Source: Rhodeus uyekii (taxonomy: Eukaryota > Chordata > Actinopteri > Cypriniformes > Acheilognathidae). Taken from it: a stretch of DNA of 64,000 nt. Below are positions 1-11,280 of this stretch, piece by piece. Positions within the stretch are counted from its first letter, which is position 1. The number at the start of each line of letters is the position of its first letter. The notes beneath the pieces were generated by a model. It was given only the letters and a program-made list of their open reading frames with translations. It was not told the DNA's origin and did not search any database. The translations under genes and the position numbers were made by a program. The DNA lies in NCBI GenBank assembly GCA_037043235.1, contig JAWRVZ010000112.1, positions 1,302,001 to 1,366,000 of the forward strand, in the 5' to 3' direction.

Positions 1-91
1 CAGGTTACATATGTAACCATAGTTCCCTGAGAGGGAACGAGACGCTGCGTCTAAGCGTTCAATGCAGCGCGAGTTCCCTTGAAAGGGAACT
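1..91. repeat. Dispersed repeat of stacked palindromes (cut by window edge)
   Basis: Four short inverted repeats follow each other: GGTTACATATGTAACC at 3-18 (perfect palindrome), gttccct/agggaac at 22-38, gacgc-t-gcgtc at 41-51, and gttccctt/aagggaac at 73-90. I associate this sequence style with a dispersed repeat in cyprinid genomes, from memory. The left end is not in the window. Confidence 0.6.
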
Positions 92-1771
92 TTGCAGATC
101 CTTCTGTGTTGCAGACATGTTTGAATTTGAGCCTTTTTTCACTTCATTTTTCCTGGATAAAGGTTCTCTTGTTAAGAGAACGGAGTAGACACTTCCAGTC
201 TAACTGTTGTTTACGGATCCTCTAGACCTAATCTCCATTGTATTGGGAGGCGAGAATGCGTGCAAGTGTGTATGCAGAGTTTTCCAGAATTTAGATGCCA
301 TTTTACTGCCTGTTTATTGGTGTTTCGACATTGTTTGCAGTCATTTCCAACTGAGATGACAAATGATCCAGTATCAACTTCAGTATTCTACCTTTAAAAT
401 CCCCAAAATGACTCTTGGATTCTTTGGATGAAGGTTGTTTGAAAAGACTTCTTGGAGATCTGGAGGAGCTTTCCTGCTGGGAAGATCAGCTGATACAAAC
501 TCCATATACATTACTAGAAGATAATCGACTATTGGAAGTTTCTTATTGACAAGTTTCGGTCATTCCTTTAATTTCCGGTCACTTTCTTCAGTCATGTGTT
601 CCGGTTGGTGGATCTACAGGTCTTCATCTCATCCTGCAACTAGCAGCTTTGACTTTCCTTTTTTTTCTTCTATCGCTTCCCTTCCTCTCTTAAATATTAG
701 CATTCAATTTCATCAGCATTTTTGAGACATTGCAGGAGAAAAATGAGGATAAGGAGTAGATTGGAGTAATCAGGAATAGTGAAACTGAAGATAAGTTTGG
801 CTGATTTGTGTTTGAATTTCAGGGTTGGATTTCATTTATCTCAGAAATTCCAAGCACTGATATTAGACGTGTTAGATATTAGACTGTGATGCTGTTGCTT
901 AATGCTACGACTGTAATTTAATCAGCATTTAAATATTCACAATTAATTCCAAGTACAATATCTACTAAAAATCATTCCCAAATGAAGATAATTCAAAGAC
1001 AAAGTGAAAAGAAAAAGTGAAAATAGACATTTCAAGAGGCATGGTTAATTTTGATTATTATTCTTATCTCATTATGTTTTTGAATTGAATCATTGTTAAT
1101 AATTGTTTGCCATCAACTTGAACAAAAGCACTCTTGTAGATCTTTTGGACATAAGCTGAGATCACAAAGCCTTTGAGCCTTTAGGAACAAATGAGAAGAA
1201 TTCACACCTCCTCAGGGATTCTCACGTTCCCCAACCTTCTGGCCAAAATGTCAAACCCAAATGAACAATTGACCCCCCAAACTGAGGCGGAAGAATTTGA
1301 GATGGCTTGTGGGGGCTGTCGTATTGTTGTTTAAACAGAAATGTGGCAGAGTTCAGCAACGCCCCTGGTACCTGTCGAAACCTGTTCCGTTATACATTAG
1401 ATAAAGAAACCCACCTCAATGTCTCCAAGGCTCCTTTCACGGCTAAGTCTGGGAGCTGAAACAATAAGGTGATCCTTCAGCCTTTTAGTAGATAGGTACA
1501 CGACCCTTCAGTGTGACCCTGCTGATAGCTGTCTTTCACAGGCGACATGTCTACAGATTAGGTTTTAAGACCTGTCGCTGCTTAACAAATGTCTGCTGGT
1601 TAACTATCAGTGCCAAACCAAAGTTGGCTGAAAGAACTGAACGGGTGAACTTCAACCAAGGGGGAATAATATGCAGATCTAAAATGTACTTTGGCTGCTT
1701 CGTTTTTTAAATATCCAGTATTTTGGTTTCCTTTAACCGCAGTCCAAGCTCAGTCCAAGAATGTATATGCT
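92..1771. other. Non-coding stretch, no gene seen
   Basis: AT-rich, with no ORF of interest, no LN-type peptide and no clear repeat ends. Most likely lama5 5' intron; it could also be upstream sequence, because exon 1 and the next LN exon are not located. Confidence 0.6.
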
Positions 1772-1895
1772 TTCCTGTAGCTCAAACAGTAGAGCAGTGG
1801 TGTTTGCAACGCCAAGGTCATGGGTTCAATTCCCAGGGAAAGCAAGAACTGATTAGAATGTCAATGTGTTCCTTGAACACAACATAAGCTGCTTG
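1772..1895 (+). mobile_element. tRNA-derived SINE copy
   Basis: Contains a pol III box A-like segment (gtagctcaaacagtagagc) and a box B-like ggttcaattccc, followed by gaaagcaagaactgattagaatgtcaatgtg. The same unit recurs at 36843-36990 (minus), 56355-56465, 57790-57955, 59020-59150 and 59925-60085 (minus). Full copies end in a head-distal ttggataaaagcgtctgccaaatgcataaatgtaaat tail. Confidence 0.75.
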
Positions 1896-1905
1896 TCTCT
1901 CTGCC

Positions 1906-1911
1906 AAATGA

Positions 1912-1947
<36 letters not shown>

Positions 1948-1951
1948 CTGC
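1906..1951. repeat. (TA)n(TG)n microsatellite
   Basis: Alternating ta repeats run into tg repeats. Polymorphic length is expected. It directly precedes the fold-back element. Confidence 0.9.
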
Positions 1952-1965
1952 TCAGACTTATACTG

Positions 1966-2166
1966 TGAATTTTCACGTTTAGTTGTGGCCAAATACTTTT
2001 TGGGGCCACTGTAGTTTTTTTTTTTATGCTGAATTGTTTAAATCACTTTCATAATAATTTTTTTCCAGCCAAAAAATCATTATGAAAGTGATTTAAACAA
2101 TTCAGCAGTAAATAAAAAACTACAGTGGCCCCAAAAAGTATTTGGCCACAACTTAACGTGAAAATA
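1966..2166. mobile_element. Fold-back element with about 98-bp inverted arms
   Basis: The left arm (about 1966-2063) is the near-perfect reverse complement of the right arm (about 2068-2166), with almost no loop. Both arms contain CAGTGGCCCCAAAAAG followed by TATTTGGCCACAA (right arm from 2123), a Tc1-like terminal motif, facing outwards. It may be two Tc1-type ends joined tail to tail, or a palindromic MITE. Confidence 0.75.
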
Positions 2167-3981
2167 CAGCCAATTGGAATCCACCCAACTCGTTATGGTT
2201 ATATTGTTTTCAATATCTTTATAGTTCTGGTTCTTGGTGTGATACTGACCAACTTCAACCAACTACAAACCATGTAAAACCACCTGCCATGGTTTTCCAG
2301 TTGAATAAGCTGTTTTGTTTTTGTTTTTTTGGTACAACTGGATGACCATGGATGTAAACAAAGCTCTTTCTCTTTTAGACTTTCTATAGTGAGAAAACGA
2401 GCATTGCACTTGATCAGAATTTTATCCGAATTTTCCATATTTCATTTCTCAGCAGCTTTTAGTCATTTGAATGAACTGACATTATGAAGTCAGGGTATTA
2501 ATAGTCTAATGCTAATGTGATCGGTCCATGCACAAAAGTTTCTTTATATATTTTGGGCACATTGGCAGACTGTGGTTTAGGCCCCATTGTCTCATATTCT
2601 TTCCTCTAACGTGCTCTGATGAATAGATGCAAATTCACACTCAGTTAAACTGGCAGATTTACCCATCGCTACTGACAGTAACAAGTACGCTGTGATTCAT
2701 TACATAGAAATAAAATTGTTCAACACTCGCCTGAATGCTCTAAATTCTTAGTTCCTCATGAACAATCTTTCCTTTTCATCTCTCTCTCATTCTTTACCTT
2801 TAGTTTTTTTATCCTCCCTTTCCACACCGATAGATGATAGTGTTTTTTGGGAGTTTAAAGTGCATGCTACTAAAAAAGATGGGAAGGGATGGATTGAATG
2901 TGAGGGCTTGTTAATGAGAGAGTTAATGTTTGTTTTTTGCCGGGTCAACAAGAGCTGTTGTTGGAGTCTTTCATCCATTCAATTGGTTGGGTTGGGCCTG
3001 AGAGGGGAGGGGAAGTGTGTTTGTTGCAGAGAGGGGGTCAATTTGGTTAAGGGGGCAAATAGAGGTATATAAATACCTTTCCCCCTCCTTTTGCCCTGAA
3101 GGGGGCTATTTTCACTGGCCTTTTCCCTCTTTTAGGCTCCTCTTTTAATCAAGTCACAGAGAACTGGGCATCCAGGAAAATAGAAAAGGATGCACTTTAA
3201 AAGTAGATTTTAGCTACAGTGTGACGGTTCTGATACACACTTTCTGGGTGTTCTTTAGGGAGATTTCTAAACTCTGCCCCCAAGCATGAGAACCCAGGAG
3301 ACGAAGGACAAAAAAAGTGATAAATCCATCCCTCCTCTCCATCTGAGATAAACAGGGCAGATAAACAAGCCTAAAAAGACCTCCATTTGAAGGGCCATAA
3401 AAGGTTGAACGAGAAAGGATGGCTTCAAATAGAAATGATGTGAAGGAACTATTCCTGAATTTGACTTGGGGGTACGTGCTTGTAAAGACCTATCACTCCT
3501 CAAAAACTTTTTTAACTTTAGTATACACTATAGTGGCACTTTAATATGCTTTTTAGCTACATGAGCTACATGGACTGAAGGAAACATGAGTGCAAGAGTA
3601 TGTGTTTTTAACCAGTCTTTGGCTGATAAGATGGCAATTGCAATGGTGGCAGTCTTACACAGAGAGCGAAAAGAGAAATATGTTTTTCCTCCCCATATTT
3701 GACTTTAAATTGTTTAGGCTTTATCTCGAGATTATACTTCTCTAGGGCTGTCTTAAAAGAAAAAACGTTCAGTAGATTTACTCTCCAGGTCAGACGGATC
3801 AAGGTGAACCTTTTGACTGCAACATCACTGAAGATGTTATTCAGTTTAATGAGTTAGTTATTTTTGAAATGTGGCCACAATATGTGATTAATGTAACAAT
3901 TTTAGATGAGCATATCCAGAGAAGTGTTGCAGAAATACGCATATTACATCAATAGTATACTACCCAAGTTTTTATATTGGG
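2167..3981. other. Non-coding stretch
   Basis: No convincing gene. Small ORFs overlap low-complexity sequence. A TATA-like palindrome aggtatataaatacct lies near 3064 but has no supported transcript. Confidence 0.55.
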
Positions 3982-4743
3982 TTGATTCCAAGATCTCTCA
4001 ATGAGCTTAGTCAGTATTCCCTGTCACCTGGTACTGAACACAATCCATTGCTCTCCATGCTGGCCTGGAATGCAGATTACTGGTCCATCACTTTTAATGC
4101 ATCGGGTGAGTTCTCGGAAATTGCATTTTACCCAGTATATATTAATAGCCCACCAGCAGAACATGCTGCCAGCACTGAGGAGGAACAGCCTGGACCGTCT
4201 CACCAGGTCAACAACAGATCTGAGATCAGATCTGGAGCATCCAGAAAATCTTCTCACCAAAGCTCAAGCAGTCAGGTTGAGATGAAACAGGCTGCTAAAA
4301 GAAAAAGAAAGACCTCTGGCATCAGGTCAAAGAGCAGAGAACAGATAAGGAAGAGATCAGACCATCGCTCTGATTATGATTCTTCAAGTGATTCCCTCAG
4401 CTTAACCTTTTCTCCTCCAGTCTCACTTGAAGAAACATCTAGAGATGATGACAAGTCTGGACCTTCCCACAGAGACAACAGGAAAGTTAGATTTGGAGGA
4501 TCCAGAACACCTGCTGACCAAGGCTCAAGCAGTCAGGTTGAGATGAGACAGTGTACTAAAAGAAAAACAAAGACGTCTGGCAGATCAAAGAGCAGAGAAC
4601 AGATAAGGAAGAGATCAGACCATCGCTCTGATTCTGATTCTTCAAGTGATTCCCTCAGCTCAATATTCATTATTCATAACGCTTCATACTGTACATTCCT
4701 AATCCATGGGTTATCATTCTTAATTGCAGTGTCAGTGTATTGA
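3982..4743 (+). CDS. Unrecognised 253-aa ORF, basic/serine-rich with internal duplication
   Basis: I do not recognise a family. The ORF holds two copies of a unit of about 70 residues (residues 71-140 and 160-226; nt 4192-4401 and 4459-4659). Each reads GPSH..NR, then SSSSQVEM.Q..KRK.KTSG, RSKSREQIRKRSDHRSD and DSSSDSLS. Lysine/arginine clusters and SR/RS pairs suggest a nuclear, disordered protein if expressed. The last 27 residues are hydrophobic and unlike the rest, and the first 60 lack the bias. There is no promoter, no Kozak context beyond chance and no poly(A) evidence. It may be a gene or transposon fragment inside the lama5 intron. Confidence 0.35.
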   Translation: MIPRSLNELSQYSLSPGTEHNPLLSMLAWNADYWSITFNASGEFSEIAFYPVYINSPPAEHAASTEEEQPGPSHQVNNRSEIRSGASRKSSHQSSSSQVEMKQAAKRKRKTSGIRSKSREQIRKRSDHRSDYDSSSDSLSLTFSPPVSLEETSRDDDKSGPSHRDNRKVRFGGSRTPADQGSSSQVEMRQCTKRKTKTSGRSKSREQIRKRSDHRSDSDSSSDSLSSIFIIHNASYCTFLIHGLSFLIAVSVY

Positions 4744-6085
4744 TTGGACACTACATAACCTGTTTACATAAAGGCTCTAGCGCTGTGCATTCTCGTATAC
4801 TGCTGACTGTTCTATTAAGTTTAGATTGAATGGACCTTTCAGACTTTTCCCTCCAGTCGCATTTTCTGTCATCATTTGAATTTTCCCCCTCAAACTCTGA
4901 AACTTAGCATACTTTTTAAACAAACTTTAAAAAAAAGCAGGCAACACCTTGGAAACACAGTTAGGAAATGCTAACACCACTTCTAAATTACAAGTGTGAA
5001 ACGATCCTTTACCTGGGATCAAAAGCGTTTACAACGATGATAAACTGGGGTTAAGTGCAGTGTAAAAACCTGTAAAGAGTTTAAAGCAAAAGGAGATCAA
5101 ACCTCTTGTATCATTCTTCAAGAATTTACAAAATAATAATTTGAATTCTTAAAAATAAAATAATGTAAAATGTAAAATAAACAGATGTATTGGCTCTTCT
5201 TGGTTCTGTTCCCATAGTATTTTTCACAAATAAAGAAGTAATTGCATTTGGGATTTTACATTTTTGGAACAACCTTTTTAGATGTTATTCTAGAACGAAT
5301 CACCTCAATTTTTTCATGCTTAGTGTATTGTAGAGAAGATCCTTTTAAATAATGTTTTGAACAGTATTGTATGTTTCAGTTGTAAGAGTTGTCATTGTAA
5401 GATCATTGATGTGCTGGGGTTTATATCTGTCTGTGTTCCAGAAATACTGTCAGGCAATGTTCAATGCTTTGAAAACATTATAAATAGAAACCTCTGACAC
5501 TCTTTAAAAAACATGCACACATATACACACACCGGTTGTTCTTGAAAGCAGCTCCGTTAATGTGCCATATCTTGATCCAGTAACTGAATTCAGTAGTTTA
5601 TTCAGTAAGTTAATTCAGTGAAAGATTAGTCCAGGTACTCCAGAGTCTTCAACAATTCATTACATAAATCAGACTGTTCAGGTGGTATTAATGTTGAAAA
5701 TATTATCTTTATATATTGAATTATATAAGTATGTGGATTCAAATAATGTGGATATTAATGATTCCAATATGTGGAAATGTAACGAAGAGACACTCAGGCA
5801 GGAATCCAAATGTATGTCTTTGTACATTTACTAGCAGAATAAAAAACAGGAAATCAGACAGGGATATAAACGCTCAGTTCACAGCAGCAAAACAAGACTT
5901 CGCCCAGTTGTGTGTGTGTGCGAGTTCTTTATAGTCTGTGTAATGGTGTCCTGCTGGCGCAGTAATCAGTCCGATGAACAGGATCACGGGAATTGTAGTG
6001 TGTGTGTGTGTCAGTATACATGTGATAGCTCCCTCTGGAGCCAGAAGGGGGAATAACAGAGTTTGTGACTGTAACAGGAAATGTA
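4744..6085. other. Non-coding stretch
   Basis: AT-rich, with no gene seen. Contains degenerate tgattcattca-type motifs around 5580-5640 and a (GT)n run at about 5998-6012. Confidence 0.55.
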
Positions 6086-6966
6086 CCGTATTTATTCGAG
6101 TATATCGCGCACACATGTATAACGCGCACCCCTAATTTTCGATTAAAAATCGGTATAAAATTTTGTTTCACACAAGCATTGTAATTGACAAAAAAAAAGT
6201 TGTTGAACACGTGCAGCCATGATAAAAAAACATTTATTTATTGTATAACATATACTTATATAACATATATAACTTATATAACATATATTTATTGACAACA
6301 TAAACTAATGAACACAATACCGAAAGAGAATTACCGGTTAAAATATTTATTTAAAATCCTTCGACGTCAGATTCCTCATCAGAGACACTAAAGAGTTGCT
6401 CCCATTCTTCTGGAGTTAATTTTTCATCAGTGTCCCAGTTGGCAGGAACATCTGTTTCTCCGGTTTCTTCGCTTTCTTCTGCGTCTGAATTCCACAGCAG
6501 GTCATCTTCTTTGCCGTCCATTTTATTGCTGATAACTGTCTTCACAAAAAACACAAAATGCCTGTCTTCTCCGTAACGTGTGGGTGAGGAAATGAAGCGG
6601 CGAGGGGACGTTTTTTTTTCTTCGCCCTCACGTACAGTGAGAGGCTGCAGCCTGTGTTACGGGATGTAATGTATCATGCAGTCGGCAATCGATTGCTTTG
6701 GGCTATGTTGCGGTTGTTGCCGCGGTTTATGTTTGAATACAGTTGCTGAATTGCACTCACGAGTCTGCCTTTTATTTTATGGATATATTGCTACTTAAAC
6801 AGCCTGTAAAATGTGCAGCGCGAACTCACAATTCGCCGACGCCCTCAAAGGACCGGCCGTCAAAACAAACCCCACCCCACCCCAGCCCTCGTGTATAACG
6901 CGCATCCCTAACTTTGATTTATTTTTTTGGGAGAAAATTTTGCGCATTATACTCGAATAAATACGG
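6086..6966 (-). mobile_element. Pogo/Tc1-type DNA transposon, deleted copy
   Basis: Ends are inverted repeats CCGTATTTATTCGAGTATA (19 of 19 identical) flanked by TA on both sides (6084-6085 and 6967-6968), as expected for the Tc1/mariner/pogo superfamily. A second motif, gtataacgcgca.ccctaa, occurs just inside both ends in the same orientation. The 881-bp element keeps a 67-aa acidic ORF on the minus strand (6351-6554). Confidence 0.8.
6351..6554 (-). pseudogene. Acidic C-terminal tail ORF inside the 6086-6966 element
   Basis: 67 codons. After MFFVKTVISNKMDGKEDD comes a Glu/Asp-rich stretch ending SVSDEESDVEGF. Acidic tails ending in similar motifs are common in pogo/Tigger-type transposases, so this is probably the remaining transposase C-terminus. 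No DDE or helix-turn-helix part is left. Confidence 0.5.
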
Positions 6967-6968
6967 TA

Positions 6969-9900
6969 TGTAATATTCACACATAATGTACCACTTCATG
7001 ACAGTCATACATCAACGAAACAGTTGCAATACTTTGTATTACAAAAACACTTTACATTTTTTTAAATTAAAGAGATCTAATTTTAATGAAATACTGTGAA
7101 ATTAGGTTATGAAATCTCCATAGTAATGACCACCCAAAAATGAAAACCCTGTCATCATGTACTTGCCTTCATGACATTTCAAAACATTTGACTTAGAACA
7201 CAAGATGGTGTGAGGAATGTTTTTTTCTGTCCATACAATGAAAGTATGTGAACTTTCTGCAAAATGTGTTTCTGCAGACAAAAGAAAGTCATACAAATTT
7301 GGAACATAAGCGTGAAAAAATGATGAGAGTTATTTTTGTGTGCACTATGACTAACAAATCATACAAACTCACAACATGCCAAAAAGATGCTCAAGATGCT
7401 TTTCATTGGCCACAATTTAAAACCGGTCGCAGTCGACAGTGAACCATATCTAATGTGGCACTAGTGGTAATTCATGGGACTGAATGAGAGGGCACCTGCC
7501 TTCACCACATCTAACCTCTCAGCGAGTTCCCAGAGGAGCACAAAAGGCTTTCCGACTGTGCTGGGCAGGAGGGCGCTGGCTCTTGTTTCCTGCTTCCTCT
7601 TTCAGGACTTTTCAATGGCAGAGGAGGTGGGGGTTCACCAATGATTCAAGACTCTTAATGCTTGATCAAGGTTATACACAGAGCCCATACATTCATTTTT
7701 ATTTAAAAACTTCACTGAGCAGGGCAGGGAGAGAGATTTGAGTTTCATTCATCAATCTCAGCTTGACGTTATTAGTCTGTTTCACTTAAGTGTAACATGG
7801 AGACATTGACAATACGCTTGAAGTTCAATGCTTAGTGTATTGTTGATTGTTTTGAACAGTATTGGTATGTTTTGGTCCTTGGATTTGATTGGCTGGTTGT
7901 CGTTGTAAGATTGTTGATGTGTATTCCAACAGCGCTGGGGTTTTTATCACCGGCCTGTGTTTGCATGTTTCAGAAAGACTGTCAACCTGTTTATTAGTAG
8001 AATCAGGGGATTTTTTCTTTCTGCGGGTTATATGAATATGCCAGTACGTGGAAACATGTGCCTGTCTTCAATGAGTCAGTCATTCTACTGATTTGTTCAA
8101 AATAATGATTCATTCTGGAATGAAAATAAGTGAATATCTTTATGAGTGAGTCATTGAATCATTAATTCAACTGATTTGCAATGAGAAATCCCTTTGAGCC
8201 CAGTGTGTGTGTGTGTGTTTTAGAGCAGATGGGCGAAACACAGATAAGACACTTTGACTATACTCTGTGATATCTAAGTAGAGTCTGGACAGCATCTGAG
8301 ACAGAAAACACTCGCCACTCTTTCCCAGAGACTCAAAGGACCAGCCAAGAGCAGAAACAGGTTGAACGCTGAAATATCAACAATTAGCCACTTAACCTCT
8401 CAGTTTCGGGAAGAAACACACATAGTTCACTCCCTTTGATCTTCCCATGTCATTTCAAAGGGACTATAATTATAAAAATGCCTGGTCAGGAAAATGTAGA
8501 AAATAATGATGCTGATGATGGAATCAAGAAAATAACTTAAGTGGGACAGAGCAAAAGCTTTTTAGCATTAAGTAAAATAGACACGTGCTAAGAAAGTCCG
8601 GTTAAGTCACAGGGAGACTTGAGAGCTAAAGACGTAACATTATGTGTGGATTTCACAAATCCCAACACTTCTACCATACGTGCCACTCTGCAGCAACTAT
8701 TCCAATCTCCAGGCATGGTCCTCAGAGGAAAACATAAATAATATTTCCGCAATGCTCAAATGATCCAAGACTGATAGTAGTGCTTTTGCAGGAAGGGAGG
8801 ATGGGATTGAGGCCTGCAGAACAGGTGTGAACAGATGACCCCCCCCCCCACCCCCACACACACACACACATACACACAAGTCTTAGCTGCCCATACAGCA
8901 TTCCCAGGAAATTAAGTGTGATTATACATGTCATCGGTGACATCCCTCTGTCTAGAAGCTAAGAACTGATGAACAGCATGTCTTTCTCCATAAATTACTA
9001 AAGTCTAGAGGAATGAGGTTACCTCACATGAGCCGCTCTTTTCTGTGAGGGCTCGCACTGGGTCGGTGAAGCACACCTGTTTGAGAATGTTGGTATTTTT
9101 TATGGGATGTTTGCACCTCTGGACACTTATATATCATGCGGTTTAACAGATTAAATGCAGTATTTAGAAGAGGACTGTTACATTTGGCTATGGGTCAATT
9201 CAGTCATGGGTAGGTTAGATGCTCGTGGCTTAAAGCAGGATTTCAAACTTTTAAATGCCACAGACTATATATAAATTGGCTATATATTTTATGTAGAAAG
9301 AGCCATTTACACTACAGCATTTATTTGAACTGTTTTGTAACAATGTAAATGTACAATTTAATGCGTCCTTGGTGAATAAAGAAATTAATTTCATAAAAAA
9401 ATCCACATCCCCAAAACTTTTGAAAGGTATGTATACCGTGTGCAGTAATCAATGTGATATTATTACTACGTTGTTTTTCCAAAATATAATATTGGAATAT
9501 TATATGGAAAATATTTTCTTTTGTATTAAATGATCAATGTTTGCCCAGTATTAGAATATAAGAGAAGCATTTTCAGTTTAGTTTAAATCAATTTGTATGG
9601 CACTTTTCATAGGCCTACATTACTTTTGTTTTTTTCTTTTGACAACCTGACGGTCCCAGTTTGAAAACCTACAGGAAAGGTTCATCCTAAAATAAAAATG
9701 TTAGTTAATGATCTGAAGGTTAATCTAAATTATGTTTGATTGAACTGTTATTTAAGCTCATTGAGCTAGAGTTATTTAACATTCCTCTTGTTCTGTTTCC
9801 GTGCTCGTACAGAGTTTCAGCACGATGGAACGCTATGCAACCCTTTTCTTCAGTGTTGTATGTTTTGTCATAGTCTGGTATTTTGAGTGCAGATTACCAG

Positions 9901-11280
9901 TGTCTGCTCATGTTCACACTTGCTCAGACGCTTCCAGTAGCCACAGTTCATCTACGAATAAGACTGTTCAATAGAAAAGTGTGTCAGGACAGACATTTAT
10001 GCACTTTTTGCATAAATCTTCAATAACCTGGCTTGGACACATGTTTAGCTTAGCATACTTAGATTAATTTTCACTTGCCTCTATCTGCTCTGCATTATTC
10101 GTATCTTAACATACGATTTTTTCTTCTCTTACTGGCATAATGATGCCAAGTAATGCCATGCTAAGGCAATGGCCTTGAGGAGCCAAAATGTGTTTTAAAA
10201 TATACTTGTGCTCCTTGACGCTTTACTTGTTTTGTTGGGGTCTTCCATAGACAAATATGTGCTGTATGTTCTTAAATACATTTTTTTCCTGTGCATAATT
10301 GGTGGGGTTTGGGGAGTATCATTATTACAATTGCTCATACTTGGGGTCAGGAACTTGAAGAAAGAATTTCAGTTTTTGCCTGTCTAGGACTATGCAAAAA
10401 ATGTCCATAGATGGCCGTATCTACAGACTGGAATATTAAAAATTTCTTAATGGGAGTGGATTCTTTTGGCTTAGCAACTTGCCCTAGCAACAGCTCAGAA
10501 TGTCTTAGCCACAATAAATGCTCTTTTGGTTCATTTCTGTTTTTGGAAAGAGAGAAAGTATCCAGTCAGTCATGGCTTGAGGTTGTAGAGTGTATATGAT
10601 TTGCTGTCTGTACTGTTTTCTGTCACTCTTTAGCTGTGAATTGATGGTAGTAAACACAGCTCACATGTCTGGAATGGACTGTAAGGGTGGAATCCGTTTG
10701 CCCCGATCAGATTTTGTCTCTGGCGGGGGGTGAACAGCTGTGTTTGATCTTTGAACTCTGGAGTGACCCATCAGAGCTTCATTTTACCAAACCATGTACA
10801 TACCAGCTAACGATGTAACAGGATTTATGACATGTGCTGGGACTCCAGGTGTGAACGGACCCGTGCAGCTGTTAAGGCATCCCCCGTTGCCATGGTAATC
10901 CCTCCTCCTCCTGCTCTACACACAAGCAGGCCTTTATTCTCAAGCCTTGAGTTGGACTGCTGAGATTGTGGGACGTTCCATTCATACAACACCGAAGTCT
11001 TTACACAGACAGCCGCTTACATCTTGACATGATGTGGTATGAAGATAAAAAATTTGATAAAAGGAAGAAGAGGAAAGGAGGAAGAGAGGATGACATGCTC
11101 TGTCAGGCTCATTTACACATTTTAAAATATAAAAGTGGCTCTCTATGAACTGTAAACTGATGATTGATTGAGTCACACTTTATATTAGGTGTTATTAACT
11201 ACTATATACATTTAAAAAGTACAATGTAGTCATTGTTGATTGCTTTATTCCTTACATTGTTCATTGGTGTTTTATTGCAA
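6969..11280. other. Non-coding stretch with scattered repeats
   Basis: No lama5 exon or other gene recognised. Includes a C-run plus (CA)n at 8839-8877, degenerate gattcattca motifs near 8090-8180, and a partial copy of a common fish repeat near 9318-9430. From about 11170 begins a separate dispersed repeat (cactttatattaggtg...), which the hAT-like element at 11281 interrupts. Confidence 0.5.

Noticed and set aside
3064..3079. TATA-like aggtatataaatacct as a possible internal promoter
   Set aside because: It is a chance-looking palindrome with no first-exon ATG, signal peptide or laminin sequence downstream until 17981.
8697..8943. Minus-strand ORFs with MCVCVCV and poly-Gly
   Set aside because: Translation of a (CA)n plus C-run microsatellite.
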